DNA from: Phycisphaerales bacterium
GTDB lineage: Bacteria; Planctomycetota; Phycisphaerae; Phycisphaerales; UBA1924
Direction: 5' to 3'
Length of the DNA stretch: 44,465 nt
Assembly (NCBI GenBank): GCA_016793015.1
Contig: JAEUJD010000074.1
Span: 1 to 44,465, forward strand
The translations under genes and the position numbers were made by a program. Under the pieces are notes generated by a model that worked only from the letters and a program-made list of their open reading frames with translations, was not told where the DNA came from and searched no databases. Shown piece after piece: positions 14,094 through 22,921 of this stretch. The first letter of the stretch is position 1. Every line of letters begins with the position of its first letter.

Positions 14094-17000
14094 ATGTTTG
14101 CAAAGTTCTTCATCGATCGGCCGGTGTTCGCGACGGTGCTGTCGCTGCTGATCACGCTGCTTGGGCTGGTGGCGATTCAGAACCTGCCGGTTGCGCAGTT
14201 TCCGGAGATTGTGCCGCCGAGCGTGGTGATCAGCGCGACGTATCCGGGCGCGAGCGCGGAGACGGTGGCGCAGTCGGTGGCGGCGCCGATCGAGCAGCAG
14301 TTGTCGGGTGCGCGGCATCTGATCTATTACCAGAGCCAGTCGGGCAACGACGGGACGTTGAAGATCACGGCGACGTTTGAGATCGGGTCGGATCAGGATC
14401 TGGCGGCGGTGGAGGTGCAGAACCGGCTGGCGATTGCGCAGCCGCGGCTGCCGCAGGAGGTGGTGAGGCAGGGCATCACGGTGACGAAGACGTCGACGAG
14501 CATGCTGTGCGTGGTCGGGCTGCGGTCGGAGACGGGCGAGTACGACGATGTGTATCTGGCGAACTACGCGACGATCAATCTGCTGGATGCGATCAAGCGT
14601 GTGCCGGGAGTCGGCGATGCGACGATTTTCGGAGGCAAGGACTACGCGATGCGGGTGTGGGTGGACCCGGATCGGCTGACGCAGAAGGCGTTCACGGTGA
14701 CGGATCTGGCGACGGCGATCCGCGATCAGAACGCGGTGTTTCCGGCGGGGCGGATCGGACAGAGGCCCGGGCCGGCGGATCAGCAGTTGACACTGCCGGT
14801 GCTGACGCGCGGGCGGCTGGAAGATCCGCAGGATTACGAGGACATCATCCTGCGGGCGAATCCGGATGGATCGATGCTGCGGCTGAAGGATGTGGCGAAG
14901 GTTGAACTGGGAAGCCAGACGTACGACTTGTTCGGGCGGCTCGATGGAAAGCCGACGACGCTCATTCTGATCTATCTGCAGACGGGGGCGAATGCGCTCT
15001 CGACGTATGACGCGGTCGAAGCGGCGATGCGTGATGCGCAGAAGTCGTTCCCCAAGGGTGTGGAGTGGCTGATCCCGTACGACACGGTGCAGTTCATCCG
15101 CGCTTCAATGGAGAGCGTGGTGCACACACTGATCGAGGCGGGCATTCTCGTGATCCTGGTGGTGTTCATTTTCCTTCAGAGCTGGCGGGCGACGCTTATT
15201 CCGCTCGTGGCGGTGCCGGTGGCGATCATCGGGACGTTTGCCGGGATGCTGGCACTCGGGTTCACGATCAACTCGCTGACGCTGTTTGGGATGGTGCTGG
15301 CGATCGGCATCGTGGTGGATGATGCGATCGTGGTGGTTGAGAACGTCGAACGCATCATGCACGATGAGCATCTGCCCGTGCGCGAGGCGACGATCAAGGC
15401 GATGGATCAGGTGACGGGGCCTGTGATCGCGATCGTGCTGGTGCTGGGCGCGGTGTTTTTGCCGGTGGCGTTCCTGGGCGGATTGACGGGCGAGCTTTAC
15501 CGGCAGTTTGCGGTGACGATCGCGGTGAGCGTGGCGATTTCCGGGCTGGTCGCGTTGACGCTGAGCCCGGCGATGTGCCGCCTGCTGCTGAAGCCGCATG
15601 ATGGCAAGCCGAAGTTCTTCCTGTTCCGGTGGTTCAACTCGGCGTTTGATGGGATCACGCACGCGTACTCGGGCACGGTGAAAGTGGCGATTCGGCTCGC
15701 GATCGTGACGATGCTGCTCTTCGGCGGGCTGCTGTTCGTGACGTGGCGACTCTTCCAGACGGTGCCGGGCGGTTTCATTCCGGATGAAGATCAGGGCTAC
15801 ATCATCGTCGCGATGATTCTGCCGGACGGGGCGTCGATCGATCGGACGGACCGGCTGGCTTCGGAAGTTGAGAAGTTTCTCAAGGCCGATCCGAATGTGG
15901 CGCACACGGTGATGCTGGGCGGCTTTGACTTCCTGGCGGGCGGCATCAACAGCACGAACACGGGAATCCTCTTTGCGCGGCTGAAACCCTGGAACGACCG
16001 CAAAGCGCCCGACCAATCGGCGCAGGCGCTGATCGGAAAGGTGTACGGGCACTTTGCGACAAACCGGGAAGGACTGGTCCTTCCGTTCAACCCCCCCGCT
16101 ATTCAGGGACTGGGGCAGCGGGCGGGATTTGAGTTCCAGTTGCAGGCGCGCGGCGCGGGCGATGTGCGCGATCTGGCGGCGGTGAACCAGAAGTTCATGG
16201 CGGAAGCTGCCAAGCGGCCGCAGATCACGGGATTGAACGCGACGCTGCGGGTGAACACGCCTCAGCTGTTCGTGGACCTTGATCGCGACAAGGCGAAGAT
16301 GCTCGGGCTTTCGCTGACGGATGTGTTCAACTCGCTGCAGGCGTACCTGGGCGCGTTGTACGTGAACGACTTTGACAAGTTCGGACGCATCTGGCGGGTG
16401 CAACTGCAGGCCGAGCCGCAGTTCCGCAAGTCGCCGGAGTCGATCACGAACATTTTCGTTCGGAACGACAAGGGCGAGATGGTGCCTCTTTCGGGCGTGG
16501 TGAACCTGAAGCTGCAATCGGGGCCGAACACGGTGGCCCGATTCAACGGATTCCCGTCGGTGCAGATCACGGGAGCTCCGGGCGCTGGTTTCAGCACGGG
16601 CGATTCGATGCAGGCGATGCGCGACGTGGCGGCGGAGGTGTTGCCACCGGGTTATGGATACGAGTGGTCGGGCGCGAGCTTCCAGGAGATCAAGGCGGGC
16701 AATCAGGCGCCGATGGTGGTCGGGTTTGGATTGGTCGTGGTCTTCCTTGTACTCGCGGCGCAGTATGAGAAGTGGTCGCTGCCCTTTGCGGTCTTGCTGG
16801 CGGTGCCCATCGGCGTGTTTGGAGCATTGGTCGCGGTCTGGTTCCGCAACTTTCCGAACGACATCTATTTTCAGATCGGTCTGCTGACGCTTGTCGGACT
16901 TGCGGCGAAAAACGCGATTCTGATCGTGGAATTCTGCGCGATGGAAAGGGCGGCGGGGAAAGGGCTGGTTGAAGCCGCCGTGAACGCGGCGCGGCTGCGC

Positions 17001-17276
17001 TTTCGACCCATCGTGATGACGAGCCTGGCGTTCATTCTGGGCGTTGTGCCGCTTGCCATTGCACGCGGCGCGGGCGCCGCGGGCAGGCAGTCGATCGGTA
17101 CGGGCGTACTGGGCGGCATGATCGCGGCGACGTTCCTGGCGATTTTCTTCGTGCCGGTGTTCTTTGTGATCATCCAGGCTGTGTCGGAGAGGTTGTTTGA
17201 GAAGCACGGGCGGGAGAAAGGCGGGATCGCTCCCGGATCACCACCGCCGGCGGCTCAGCCGCACGTGAATCCGTGA
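14094..17276 (+). CDS. RND multidrug efflux permease (HAE1 family)
   Basis: This 1060-residue inner-membrane pump is of full AcrB/MexB length. It drives proton-coupled export of hydrophobic compounds. The N-terminus MFAKFFIDRPVFATVLSLLI is typical. The TM4 proton-relay aspartates are in GIVVDDAIVVVENVER (about 410). Twelve helices fall in two groups (about 340-560 and 865-1040) around two porter loops. The motif GGFIPDEDQGYIIV marks the second half. Near the C-terminus AAKNAILIVEFC and RFRPIVMTSLAFILGVVPLA match the family. A GAGAGGA ribosome site lies six to seven bases before the ATG at 14094. The 3' end overlaps the convergent phosphoesterase gene by 22 bp. The substrate is not predictable from sequence. 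Confidence 0.96.
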   Translation: MFAKFFIDRPVFATVLSLLITLLGLVAIQNLPVAQFPEIVPPSVVISATYPGASAETVAQSVAAPIEQQLSGARHLIYYQSQSGNDGTLKITATFEIGSDQDLAAVEVQNRLAIAQPRLPQEVVRQGITVTKTSTSMLCVVGLRSETGEYDDVYLANYATINLLDAIKRVPGVGDATIFGGKDYAMRVWVDPDRLTQKAFTVTDLATAIRDQNAVFPAGRIGQRPGPADQQLTLPVLTRGRLEDPQDYEDIILRANPDGSMLRLKDVAKVELGSQTYDLFGRLDGKPTTLILIYLQTGANALSTYDAVEAAMRDAQKSFPKGVEWLIPYDTVQFIRASMESVVHTLIEAGILVILVVFIFLQSWRATLIPLVAVPVAIIGTFAGMLALGFTINSLTLFGMVLAIGIVVDDAIVVVENVERIMHDEHLPVREATIKAMDQVTGPVIAIVLVLGAVFLPVAFLGGLTGELYRQFAVTIAVSVAISGLVALTLSPAMCRLLLKPHDGKPKFFLFRWFNSAFDGITHAYSGTVKVAIRLAIVTMLLFGGLLFVTWRLFQTVPGGFIPDEDQGYIIVAMILPDGASIDRTDRLASEVEKFLKADPNVAHTVMLGGFDFLAGGINSTNTGILFARLKPWNDRKAPDQSAQALIGKVYGHFATNREGLVLPFNPPAIQGLGQRAGFEFQLQARGAGDVRDLAAVNQKFMAEAAKRPQITGLNATLRVNTPQLFVDLDRDKAKMLGLSLTDVFNSLQAYLGALYVNDFDKFGRIWRVQLQAEPQFRKSPESITNIFVRNDKGEMVPLSGVVNLKLQSGPNTVARFNGFPSVQITGAPGAGFSTGDSMQAMRDVAAEVLPPGYGYEWSGASFQEIKAGNQAPMVVGFGLVVVFLVLAAQYEKWSLPFAVLLAVPIGVFGALVAVWFRNFPNDIYFQIGLLTLVGLAAKNAILIVEFCAMERAAGKGLVEAAVNAARLRFRPIVMTSLAFILGVVPLAIARGAGAAGRQSIGTGVLGGMIAATFLAIFFVPVFFVIIQAVSERLFEKHGREKGGIAPGSPPPAAQPHVNP

Positions 17277-18856
17277 TAGGCAGAGACAAACAGAACAAAG
17301 TCGCTGTCATCGACGGCGCCATCGGCATTCAGATCGGCGAAGGCGGAGGCGGGCGGGACGACCAACGTGTCGTACGAACTGGCGAACGCCATGAAATCGA
17401 GATCGTCGACATGAGCATCGCCGTTGAGATCGCCGTCGCAGAGGGGCTGGATGTAGGTCACTTCCAGTGTGGGCCGATCTGCTTCGGTGATTGCTTCGCT
17501 CGAAAGGATCCGCCACGGATCGCCGGCGCGCGAGATGATGACCCAGCCCTGATTGGAGGCGGGATTGCGTGCCATATCGTTCACGGTCGCGGTGACATCG
17601 AAGATCGCCCACGCATCGGGCACGTTGGGAAGCACAACAAATTCGGGCTCGCTGGCGGCTTCGACGCCGTCGAGCTGCACGCCGCTGCCCATTGAGTTCC
17701 AGTTGGAATTCTCAACCCACGGGCGGAACATGCGGTGCAGCGCGACGTCTCCGCTCGTGCCATCCAGTTCGTCGGTTCCTGTGAGGAGCTTGAGCTTTGC
17801 AGAAAGTACCTGGGCGCCGGGGGGCACGCGGCCCGGCTCGCGCCCCACAAACGACTCGAAGCGAATCAGCGATTGCACCGTGTTCGGAGTTCCGGTGACG
17901 AGCAGCGGGGAAATGGTGGCACGCGAGACATTGGGCACCGAGGAATCGATGTACGTGTCGCGAACGACGACACCAGGAACGCGGCGGATGCTGACGCTTC
18001 TGATGTTTGGGTCCCCTCGGAAGATGCCCGCGATCGGCGCGACTTTGCGGGCGACCGGCGGGGGGACTGCGCTGTAGAGATCGCAGAGCGTGCGGAGCAG
18101 ATTGTGCAGCGTGTAAGTGGACTGGTAATCACCCGGGCGGATCATCGGGCCGTAAAGGATCGTGGGGATGCGGTTACGCTGCTCGAATTCATCTTCGTCC
18201 CATGTGATAATCAAGAGACTGTTGTGCATCATCGCCCACTGGGCGTAGGGACCGATGTGCTGCGCGAGCCACGCATCGCCCTCTTCGACCGTGCCATCGT
18301 GCATGTCGTGGTTCAGATTTGGAATGACAATTGAAACGCTGGGTAACTGCGAGAAATCGAAAGGGAAATCGGAGAAGGGCTTGTTGGCTGCGAGCGGCAG
18401 CTGATAGAGGCGGGGGCTTGGCGATTGCCAGTGCACGGCCGGATTGTGCTTGCTCGCATACGCGGCGAAGGTTGCACCATCAAAGCCGGCGAAGGGAAGA
18501 TCCTCCGAGTAATTCGCGAAGGTGCGACCGGCCGCGATGAGCGACGAGGCGAGGTTTGGCGCGTTGAACGGAACGCCCGCTGGAGGGTCGTTGTCGAGCA
18601 CGCCGAGCGATTCGCCCGAGAAAAAATGGATGTAGTTGGGCTGGCTCGGATGCGTCAGGGCGTAGAAATCAGACAAGAGCGCGCCGCCCGAGGCCAACTG
18701 ATTGAGAAAGGGCGCCCCGGGGTACCCGATGATCTGCGAAACCGAGCGGTTCTCCTCGATGACGATCACGATGTGATCCGGGACGGACGCCGCGGCGGTG
18801 GTGATGATGCGCCCGCAAACGATGACGGAAAGTGCGAGCCTGGTCTTGCGAGTCAT
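17255..18856 (-). CDS. Secreted phosphoesterase with DNRLRE-like domain and dockerin
   Basis: This 533-residue protein has a signal peptide and a PF04185-type phosphoesterase domain (acid phosphatase / phospholipase C-like). Recognisable parts are HIVIVIEENRSVSQIIG, HPSQPNYIHFFSG, NLNHDMHDG and LLIITWDEDEFEQRNRIPTILYGP, which carry the usual metal ligands. From about 280 to 470 there is a DNRLRE-like beta domain (VRDTYIDSS..., LIRFESF, AKLKLLTG, WAIFDVTATVNDMA, GWVIISR). The last 60 residues are a two-repeat dockerin (DLNGDAHVDDLDF, DLNADGAVDDSDF). The ATG at 18856 has GGAAGG about six bases upstream; a GTG two codons earlier is an alternative. The layout suggests an extracellular phosphatase held at the cell surface. 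Confidence 0.9.
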   Translation of the reverse strand: MTRKTRLALSVIVCGRIITTAAASVPDHIVIVIEENRSVSQIIGYPGAPFLNQLASGGALLSDFYALTHPSQPNYIHFFSGESLGVLDNDPPAGVPFNAPNLASSLIAAGRTFANYSEDLPFAGFDGATFAAYASKHNPAVHWQSPSPRLYQLPLAANKPFSDFPFDFSQLPSVSIVIPNLNHDMHDGTVEEGDAWLAQHIGPYAQWAMMHNSLLIITWDEDEFEQRNRIPTILYGPMIRPGDYQSTYTLHNLLRTLCDLYSAVPPPVARKVAPIAGIFRGDPNIRSVSIRRVPGVVVRDTYIDSSVPNVSRATISPLLVTGTPNTVQSLIRFESFVGREPGRVPPGAQVLSAKLKLLTGTDELDGTSGDVALHRMFRPWVENSNWNSMGSGVQLDGVEAASEPEFVVLPNVPDAWAIFDVTATVNDMARNPASNQGWVIISRAGDPWRILSSEAITEADRPTLEVTYIQPLCDGDLNGDAHVDDLDFMAFASSYDTLVVPPASAFADLNADGAVDDSDFVLFVSAYHGFTCG

Positions 18857-18957
18857 GCACACCTTCCTTCGGCTCGTGGAGCTGGGACTCTGAGCCTTTC
18901 ACCGTAGCAGGCGGTGCAAGGGGGCCGATTGCCGCGGGTCGATGGGGAAAGGCAATG

Positions 18958-18987
18958 AAAAGGCCCGCGCCGGTGGGCGCGGGCCTT
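18958..18987 (-). terminator. Rho-independent terminator of unknown dockerin protein gene
   Basis: A 12-bp perfect stem (18960-18971 with 18976-18987) with a four-base loop is followed on the minus strand by a short T run. It lies 18 bp after the stop codon of the gene ending at 19006. Confidence 0.75.
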
Positions 18988-19005
18988 GCGAGTGAATGGG
19001 GCGGA

Positions 19006-20625
19006 TTACGGGCAGATCAGAGCGTCGTATGCCGCGGCAAAGAGAACGAAGTCTGCGTCATCAACGAGGCCGTCTCCGTTGAAGTCGGCGGGGCAGCACG
19101 CGAAGAGGGCGGGGAATGTCGGGCAGGTCAGCGTGTTGTATGCGAACGCGAAAAGGATGAAGTCGTCGTCGTCGACCACACCGTCGCCGTTGAGATCCCC
19201 GACGCATCGCTTGTCGAAGCAGGCGGTGGTCGTGGCGAGCGGGAGATCGTTCACGGGCACATTGACGGCGACCCAGTTGTCGAGCTGGGCGACCTGGAGG
19301 GCGGGAGTTTTGACTTGGAGGACGACCGGCTGGTTGAGCGGCGTGAACGCGATCTCGCGGCAGCCGCTGGTCAGATCGGTGAAGGTCTTGACGAAATAGA
19401 TGTCGTTGCCTCCTGCGCCGAAGTCGTTGGTGACTCCGGCCATGGCGTAGCCCCCCCACGGTCGCCAGTTGGTGACTGCTTCCCCCCGCACGGTCGGGCC
19501 GGGAACCAGCGGTCCGTAGAGCTCTTGCCGCACAAACGCACCCGCATTTGAGATCTCGATGAGGGAGGCGCTGTTGGTCGGCGCTGCGGCACCGAAGGAT
19601 GTTCTTCCGGCGATGACGGCGGTTCTCGCAGGGGTGAAGATCACGGCCTGATAGCCGTTGGTAAAACCGTCAACATCCCGGGCCCAGGTCGGTGCGCCGG
19701 TGAGGCTGTCGACTTTTGCGACGATGAGGTTGGAGGGCGAGAGCTGGCCGGGGACTGCGGGACCGCGCCGGCCGCTGAAAACGATATCGCCGGAACCGTC
19801 GAGCGCGAATCCGTCGGCGGTGATGCTGATCCCGGCGGTCGGGTGGAGATATTCGCGCGCCCAGATGACGTTGCCCGCAGAATCGGTGCGCATCGCGAAC
19901 GCAGCATACTTGTTGACAGCGGTGTCGAACATGTTGCCGACGATGAGGAGGTCGGTCGATCCTGCGGGGAACCGGGCCTCACGGATTTCGGCGAAGTCGA
20001 GCTCGGCGGGGGTGTTTCCCGGCGGGATATACGCGCGTTCGAGAAGGAGCGCGCCCGCGCCGGTCTGGATCGTCAGAATGCCGGCACGCGAGACGCCGAA
20101 CGAAGCGGTCTGCCGATTCACCGAAGCGACGCGCTGGCCGTTGACCTCGCGCACGCTGACGCCCAGTGTTCCGGCGGCGGCCGCGATGGAATTGGCAAAT
20201 GGAGTTCCCTGGACGAGGGTGCCCCAGAGGGGCAGGCCCGCTGGCGAGACGCGGACGATGAGCTTGCCGTTTGCGGCACCGCCGAACGCGCTCTCGCAGC
20301 CGAAGAGCAGGGCGTGATCACGGGCCTCGTCGAGCGTGTAGCCGGCGTTGTTGCCCTGCGTAAGCAGATACTGCTTGCTCCACAGCACGAAGCCGTCCGA
20401 ATCGTACTTGACGGCGTGGATGGCGGTCGGGTTGCCGACGGGCGATCGGATGCCGATCGTCTGGTACGAACAGTCGTACAGATCGGCGATGTCGAGGGCG
20501 ACTTCGCTCGGCGGCGTTCCGTATGCGCGCTGAAAAATCTGCGCGGAGCTCACGCTCCCGATCGCGGTACCAAACAAAGCCGCGACCAACCAAACCTCGG
20601 TCCGTCTGGAAGTCCGTGATTTCAT
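19006..20625 (-). CDS. Secreted protein of unknown function with C-terminal dockerin
   Basis: This 539-residue protein has a signal peptide (RRTEVWLVAALFGTAIGSVSSA). A long beta-rich body follows with repeated 'W(A/S)R/KxY' segments, such as VLWSKQYLL, VIWAREYLHP, LPLWGTLV and PTWARDVDG, which look like a degenerate propeller of the kind found in secreted planctomycete proteins. The C-terminus is a two-repeat dockerin with flanking cysteines (DLNGDGVVDDDDF...AYNTLTC and DFNGDGLVDDADF...AYDALIC), the most canonical of the four in this window. The start is fixed by AGGAGA eight to nine bases before the ATG. An intrinsic terminator follows. No catalytic site is recognised. Confidence 0.88.
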   Translation of the reverse strand: MKSRTSRRTEVWLVAALFGTAIGSVSSAQIFQRAYGTPPSEVALDIADLYDCSYQTIGIRSPVGNPTAIHAVKYDSDGFVLWSKQYLLTQGNNAGYTLDEARDHALLFGCESAFGGAANGKLIVRVSPAGLPLWGTLVQGTPFANSIAAAAGTLGVSVREVNGQRVASVNRQTASFGVSRAGILTIQTGAGALLLERAYIPPGNTPAELDFAEIREARFPAGSTDLLIVGNMFDTAVNKYAAFAMRTDSAGNVIWAREYLHPTAGISITADGFALDGSGDIVFSGRRGPAVPGQLSPSNLIVAKVDSLTGAPTWARDVDGFTNGYQAVIFTPARTAVIAGRTSFGAAAPTNSASLIEISNAGAFVRQELYGPLVPGPTVRGEAVTNWRPWGGYAMAGVTNDFGAGGNDIYFVKTFTDLTSGCREIAFTPLNQPVVLQVKTPALQVAQLDNWVAVNVPVNDLPLATTTACFDKRCVGDLNGDGVVDDDDFILFAFAYNTLTCPTFPALFACCPADFNGDGLVDDADFVLFAAAYDALICP

Positions 20626-20776
20626 GGGCTGGTCTCCTGAATGCCCTGATTGGCCGCGAGCACCGCGCCGGCGGCAAGATCGGGGTAATTCCGGAAGCGC
20701 ACGAATGTTGAAGGGTGTGCGGATATCAGGACGTTGCTCGCAGCGAACGGGGTGCTGCCGCGAGCCTTTCAGGATG

Positions 20777-20847
20777 CGAACTTGCCGGCAAAGGTTGCGC
20801 CGTCGGCAAGTTCGAGAGGCCATTTATTCACGTTTTATGGCCTTCGA
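20777..20847 (+). promoter_or_regulatory. Two strong tandem hairpins upstream of lipoprotein gene
   Basis: The first hairpin has perfect 11-bp arms (CGAACTTGCCG at 20777-20787 and its inverse at 20804-20814), with a small GCAA/TTGC stem inside its loop. The second has AGGCCAT at 20817-20823 and ATGGCCT at 20837-20843, with further pairing outside. They lie between the divergent starts at 20625 and 20874. They may be operators, a structured leader or a small RNA. Confidence 0.55.
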
Positions 20848-20861
20848 GTTGAGCAGCGCAG

Positions 20862-20867
20862 TAGTTT
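20862..20867 (+). promoter_or_regulatory. -10-like box six bases before GTG start
   Basis: TAGTTT, six bases, then GTG at 20874. This is the same geometry as at 9374 and 12834. If this is the -10, the hairpins at 20777-20847 lie upstream of the transcript and would act as DNA sites. Confidence 0.4.
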
Positions 20868-20873
20868 TGAACT

Positions 20874-21308
20874 GTGAAAATCAAGACTGGCATTCTGTTT
20901 TCGGCCGCCGGTTCACTCGCGCTCGTGACGCTTGGGGGTTGCACTTCTGTTCGCTATACCCCGGGCGAACTTGCCGCCCGTGAAGCGGAAGTGGACGCGA
21001 CACCCGTTGCGAGCGCCCCGTCGCACTCGTCCGCGTGGGCGGGCGTGCTGCCCAGCGATGATGTGAACGCTTCGCCTCTGGCGATGGCCGAATACAACCA
21101 GGATCTTGCTCGCAACGATGGCGCGTTCGGCGTCGTGAGCGGGCCCCCGGGCGAGCCGATGGCGTACTACGCGTCTGCCGAACCGCCTTCGATGTATCTG
21201 CAGTATCAGTTCACGCTGCCGACGAATGCGAACTCGGTCACGGTGTTCCGGCGCTCGAGCGATCCGGTGTTTACGAGGCCGTGGCGCGGCTTTTATCGCG
21301 TGCCGTGA
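20874..21308 (+). CDS. Small lipoprotein of unknown function
   Basis: This 144-residue protein begins at a GTG with a lipoprotein signal (MKIKTGILFSAAGSLALVTLGGC; lipobox LGGC, C23). The mature part has no recognised domain. It is low in charge, rich in Ala, Ser and Pro, and ends in a short beta-like region (YLQYQFTLPTNANSVTVFRRSSDP...RPWRGFYRVP). Two strong hairpins precede it. It converges with thymidylate kinase, whose stop lies 20 bp beyond its own. The signal and good codon use make it a real gene; the function is not known. Confidence 0.8.
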   Translation: MKIKTGILFSAAGSLALVTLGGCTSVRYTPGELAAREAEVDATPVASAPSHSSAWAGVLPSDDVNASPLAMAEYNQDLARNDGAFGVVSGPPGEPMAYYASAEPPSMYLQYQFTLPTNANSVTVFRRSSDPVFTRPWRGFYRVP

Positions 21309-21328
21309 TCGGATGATCTGCCGCGGGT

Positions 21329-22117
21329 TCAGGGCTTTGTGAATCGTGCGCAGAGCGCGCGGGCCGTGAGATCCCATACCTGTTCGGCGTTGCCCTTGGC
21401 ATCGAGTAACTCATGGTGGGCGGGGTCGGCCTTTGCCTGCGCGAGGTAGCTCTCGTGGACGCGTCGACGGAACTCATCGGAGCGGCGCTCGATGCGGTCG
21501 TCGAAGAGCGTCACGCCCCGGAGGGCTTCGGCGGTCGCGGATTTCTTCTTGCCGGTCGTCGCCGGGACGCCGCGCGTGCGGGCGGTTGCTGTGTCAACAT
21601 CGACGTAGTAGATCAGCACAAGATCGGGCGAGAGACCGAGCGTCGCGACCCGCCCCACTGCTTTGATGTCTTCTGCGAGCAGGCCGCCCCCGGCGCCTTG
21701 GTAGGCGAACGTGGAAGTCAGGAAACGATCGGCGATGACGAGATGGCCCGAAGCGAGGGCCGGCCTGACCGTCTCTTCGACGAGCTGAGCGCGGCTGGCC
21801 ATGTAGAGCAGCATCTCGCAGTGCAGCGTCATTTCGGACGACGGATCCAGTAGAACGCTGCGAATCTGCTCGCCGACGGATGTGCCCCCGGGCTCGCGCA
21901 CCGTGGTCACCTGCACCCCGACGGCCTGGCAGGCCTCGGTAAGACGTTTCATCTGCGTGCTTTTGCCCGAGCCGTCGGGACCTTCAAAGACGAGGAACTT
22001 GCCCGCCAAGGCCCGGGGCCATGCATCGTTCGAATTCGTGTTGGAAGGTGAGGCTTGGGACACCGGGCCGAGTGTAGCCGTTGGTGCGCCGGATTCTCGA
22101 TAGTCGACCGCTGTCAT
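21329..22117 (-). CDS. tmk: Thymidylate kinase (dTMP kinase)
   Basis: This 262-residue protein phosphorylates dTMP to dTDP in DNA precursor synthesis. The P-loop FEGPDGSGKST lies at about 44-54. REPGGTSVGEQIR matches the dTMP-binding region. IADRFLTSTFAYQGAGGG carries the DR(F/Y)xxSxxAYQ signature. The lid region (RTRGVPATTGKKKSATAEALRGVTLFDDRIE) is longer than in most relatives, with a basic GKKK insert. The first 35 residues are an extra low-complexity leader. The gene's ATG overlaps the stop of the upstream regulator (ATGA, 22117-22114), so translation is probably coupled. An internal start nearer the P-loop cannot be excluded. Confidence 0.95.
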   Translation of the reverse strand: MTAVDYRESGAPTATLGPVSQASPSNTNSNDAWPRALAGKFLVFEGPDGSGKSTQMKRLTEACQAVGVQVTTVREPGGTSVGEQIRSVLLDPSSEMTLHCEMLLYMASRAQLVEETVRPALASGHLVIADRFLTSTFAYQGAGGGLLAEDIKAVGRVATLGLSPDLVLIYYVDVDTATARTRGVPATTGKKKSATAEALRGVTLFDDRIERRSDEFRRRVHESYLAQAKADPAHHELLDAKGNAEQVWDLTARALCARFTKP

Positions 22118-22710
22118 CCCGCTTCCTTCGTGTCGCCCGCATCCTTGCCTGGTCCGATTGCCGCGCCACCAATGTAGCCGAGAATCTTCGCGGCGGCCTG
22201 CAACCCGCGGCCCGCGGGGCTGACGAAGGAATTTGAAACGCCCTCGAGCGTCTGGAAAAAGCGGAGCAATTCATCGAGGCGTTTGTTGTGGGCGAGAAAA
22301 TCCGGCCCCTGCTCGCGCCCCGCGCGTTCGCCGGCCCTCTCTCCCGTTTGGTCGCGTATCTCGTAGAGCTGGGCGCGGAGCGGATCGACCTCGCGCTTCA
22401 TGCGCTCGCGCACGATGGCGCGGAACATGGCCCAGACGTCGCTCTCGGCCTTGAAATATTCCTTGCGGTCGCCCCGGCGATGGACGCGTTCGACGATGCC
22501 CCAATCGAGCAAAGCACGCATGGACATGCTGGCATTGCCCCGGGAGATCCGAAGCCGCTCCATGATGTCGTCGGTGCAGAGCGGCTCGCCCGTGATGTAG
22601 AGGAGGGCGTGCACCTCGGCCATGGTGCGGCTGATGCCCCAGGCGCTTCCCATCTGCCCCCAGACGGCCACGAATCGGTCCTGGGCTTCGTTCAGTTGGG
22701 TCGGCTGCAT
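22114..22710 (-). CDS. GbsR/MarR-family transcriptional regulator
   Basis: This 198-residue DNA-binding protein has a winged helix typical of the GbsR branch of MarR. It begins FVAVWGQMGSAWGISRTMAEVHALLYITGEPLCTDDIMERLRISRGNASMSMRALLDWGIVERVHRRGDRKEYF (about 13-85). The recognition helix is around RISRGNASMSMRAL. A charged coiled-coil-like C-terminal half follows. Relatives control osmoprotectant or envelope genes. It is the first gene of an operon with tmk. A -10-like TATACT on the minus strand lies about 38 bases upstream, with a palindrome in the spacer, so self-regulation is plausible but not shown. Confidence 0.88.
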   Translation of the reverse strand: MQPTQLNEAQDRFVAVWGQMGSAWGISRTMAEVHALLYITGEPLCTDDIMERLRISRGNASMSMRALLDWGIVERVHRRGDRKEYFKAESDVWAMFRAIVRERMKREVDPLRAQLYEIRDQTGERAGERAGREQGPDFLAHNKRLDELLRFFQTLEGVSNSFVSPAGRGLQAAAKILGYIGGAAIGPGKDAGDTKEAG

Positions 22711-22747
22711 GGATTCGCCCTCGGGTGCCTTGGCTTGGTACGTTCCC

Positions 22748-22778
22748 AGTATAGCGGAAGTTTCAGAAACGATTGAAA
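22748..22778 (-). promoter_or_regulatory. Candidate promoter and operator of GbsR-like gene
   Basis: On the minus strand TATACT (22753-22748) is a good -10. The perfect palindrome GTTTCAGAAAC (22760-22770) lies in the spacer, where a repressor would block polymerase. TTTCA and TGAAA (22761-22765, 22774-22778) form a wider inverted pair. The -35 is weak. Confidence 0.45.
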
Positions 22779-22921
22779 ATCAGCAGGGTTGCAAAGGCTT
22801 GCGGATGCGGCGTTTACGCGCATACCCGCACCGGGAGCCGGAGCGAGCATTTTTGCGGGCGTCCTTCCCCCGAATACTTCAACAGTCGTCACTGCGCTGC
22901 GGCGCATCTGGAGTGGAAGGC

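Noticed and set aside
15105-17207. 700-codon minus-strand frame opposite the RND pump
   Set aside because: Arg/His/Gln-rich antisense of a strong coding gene in GC-rich DNA; no domain.
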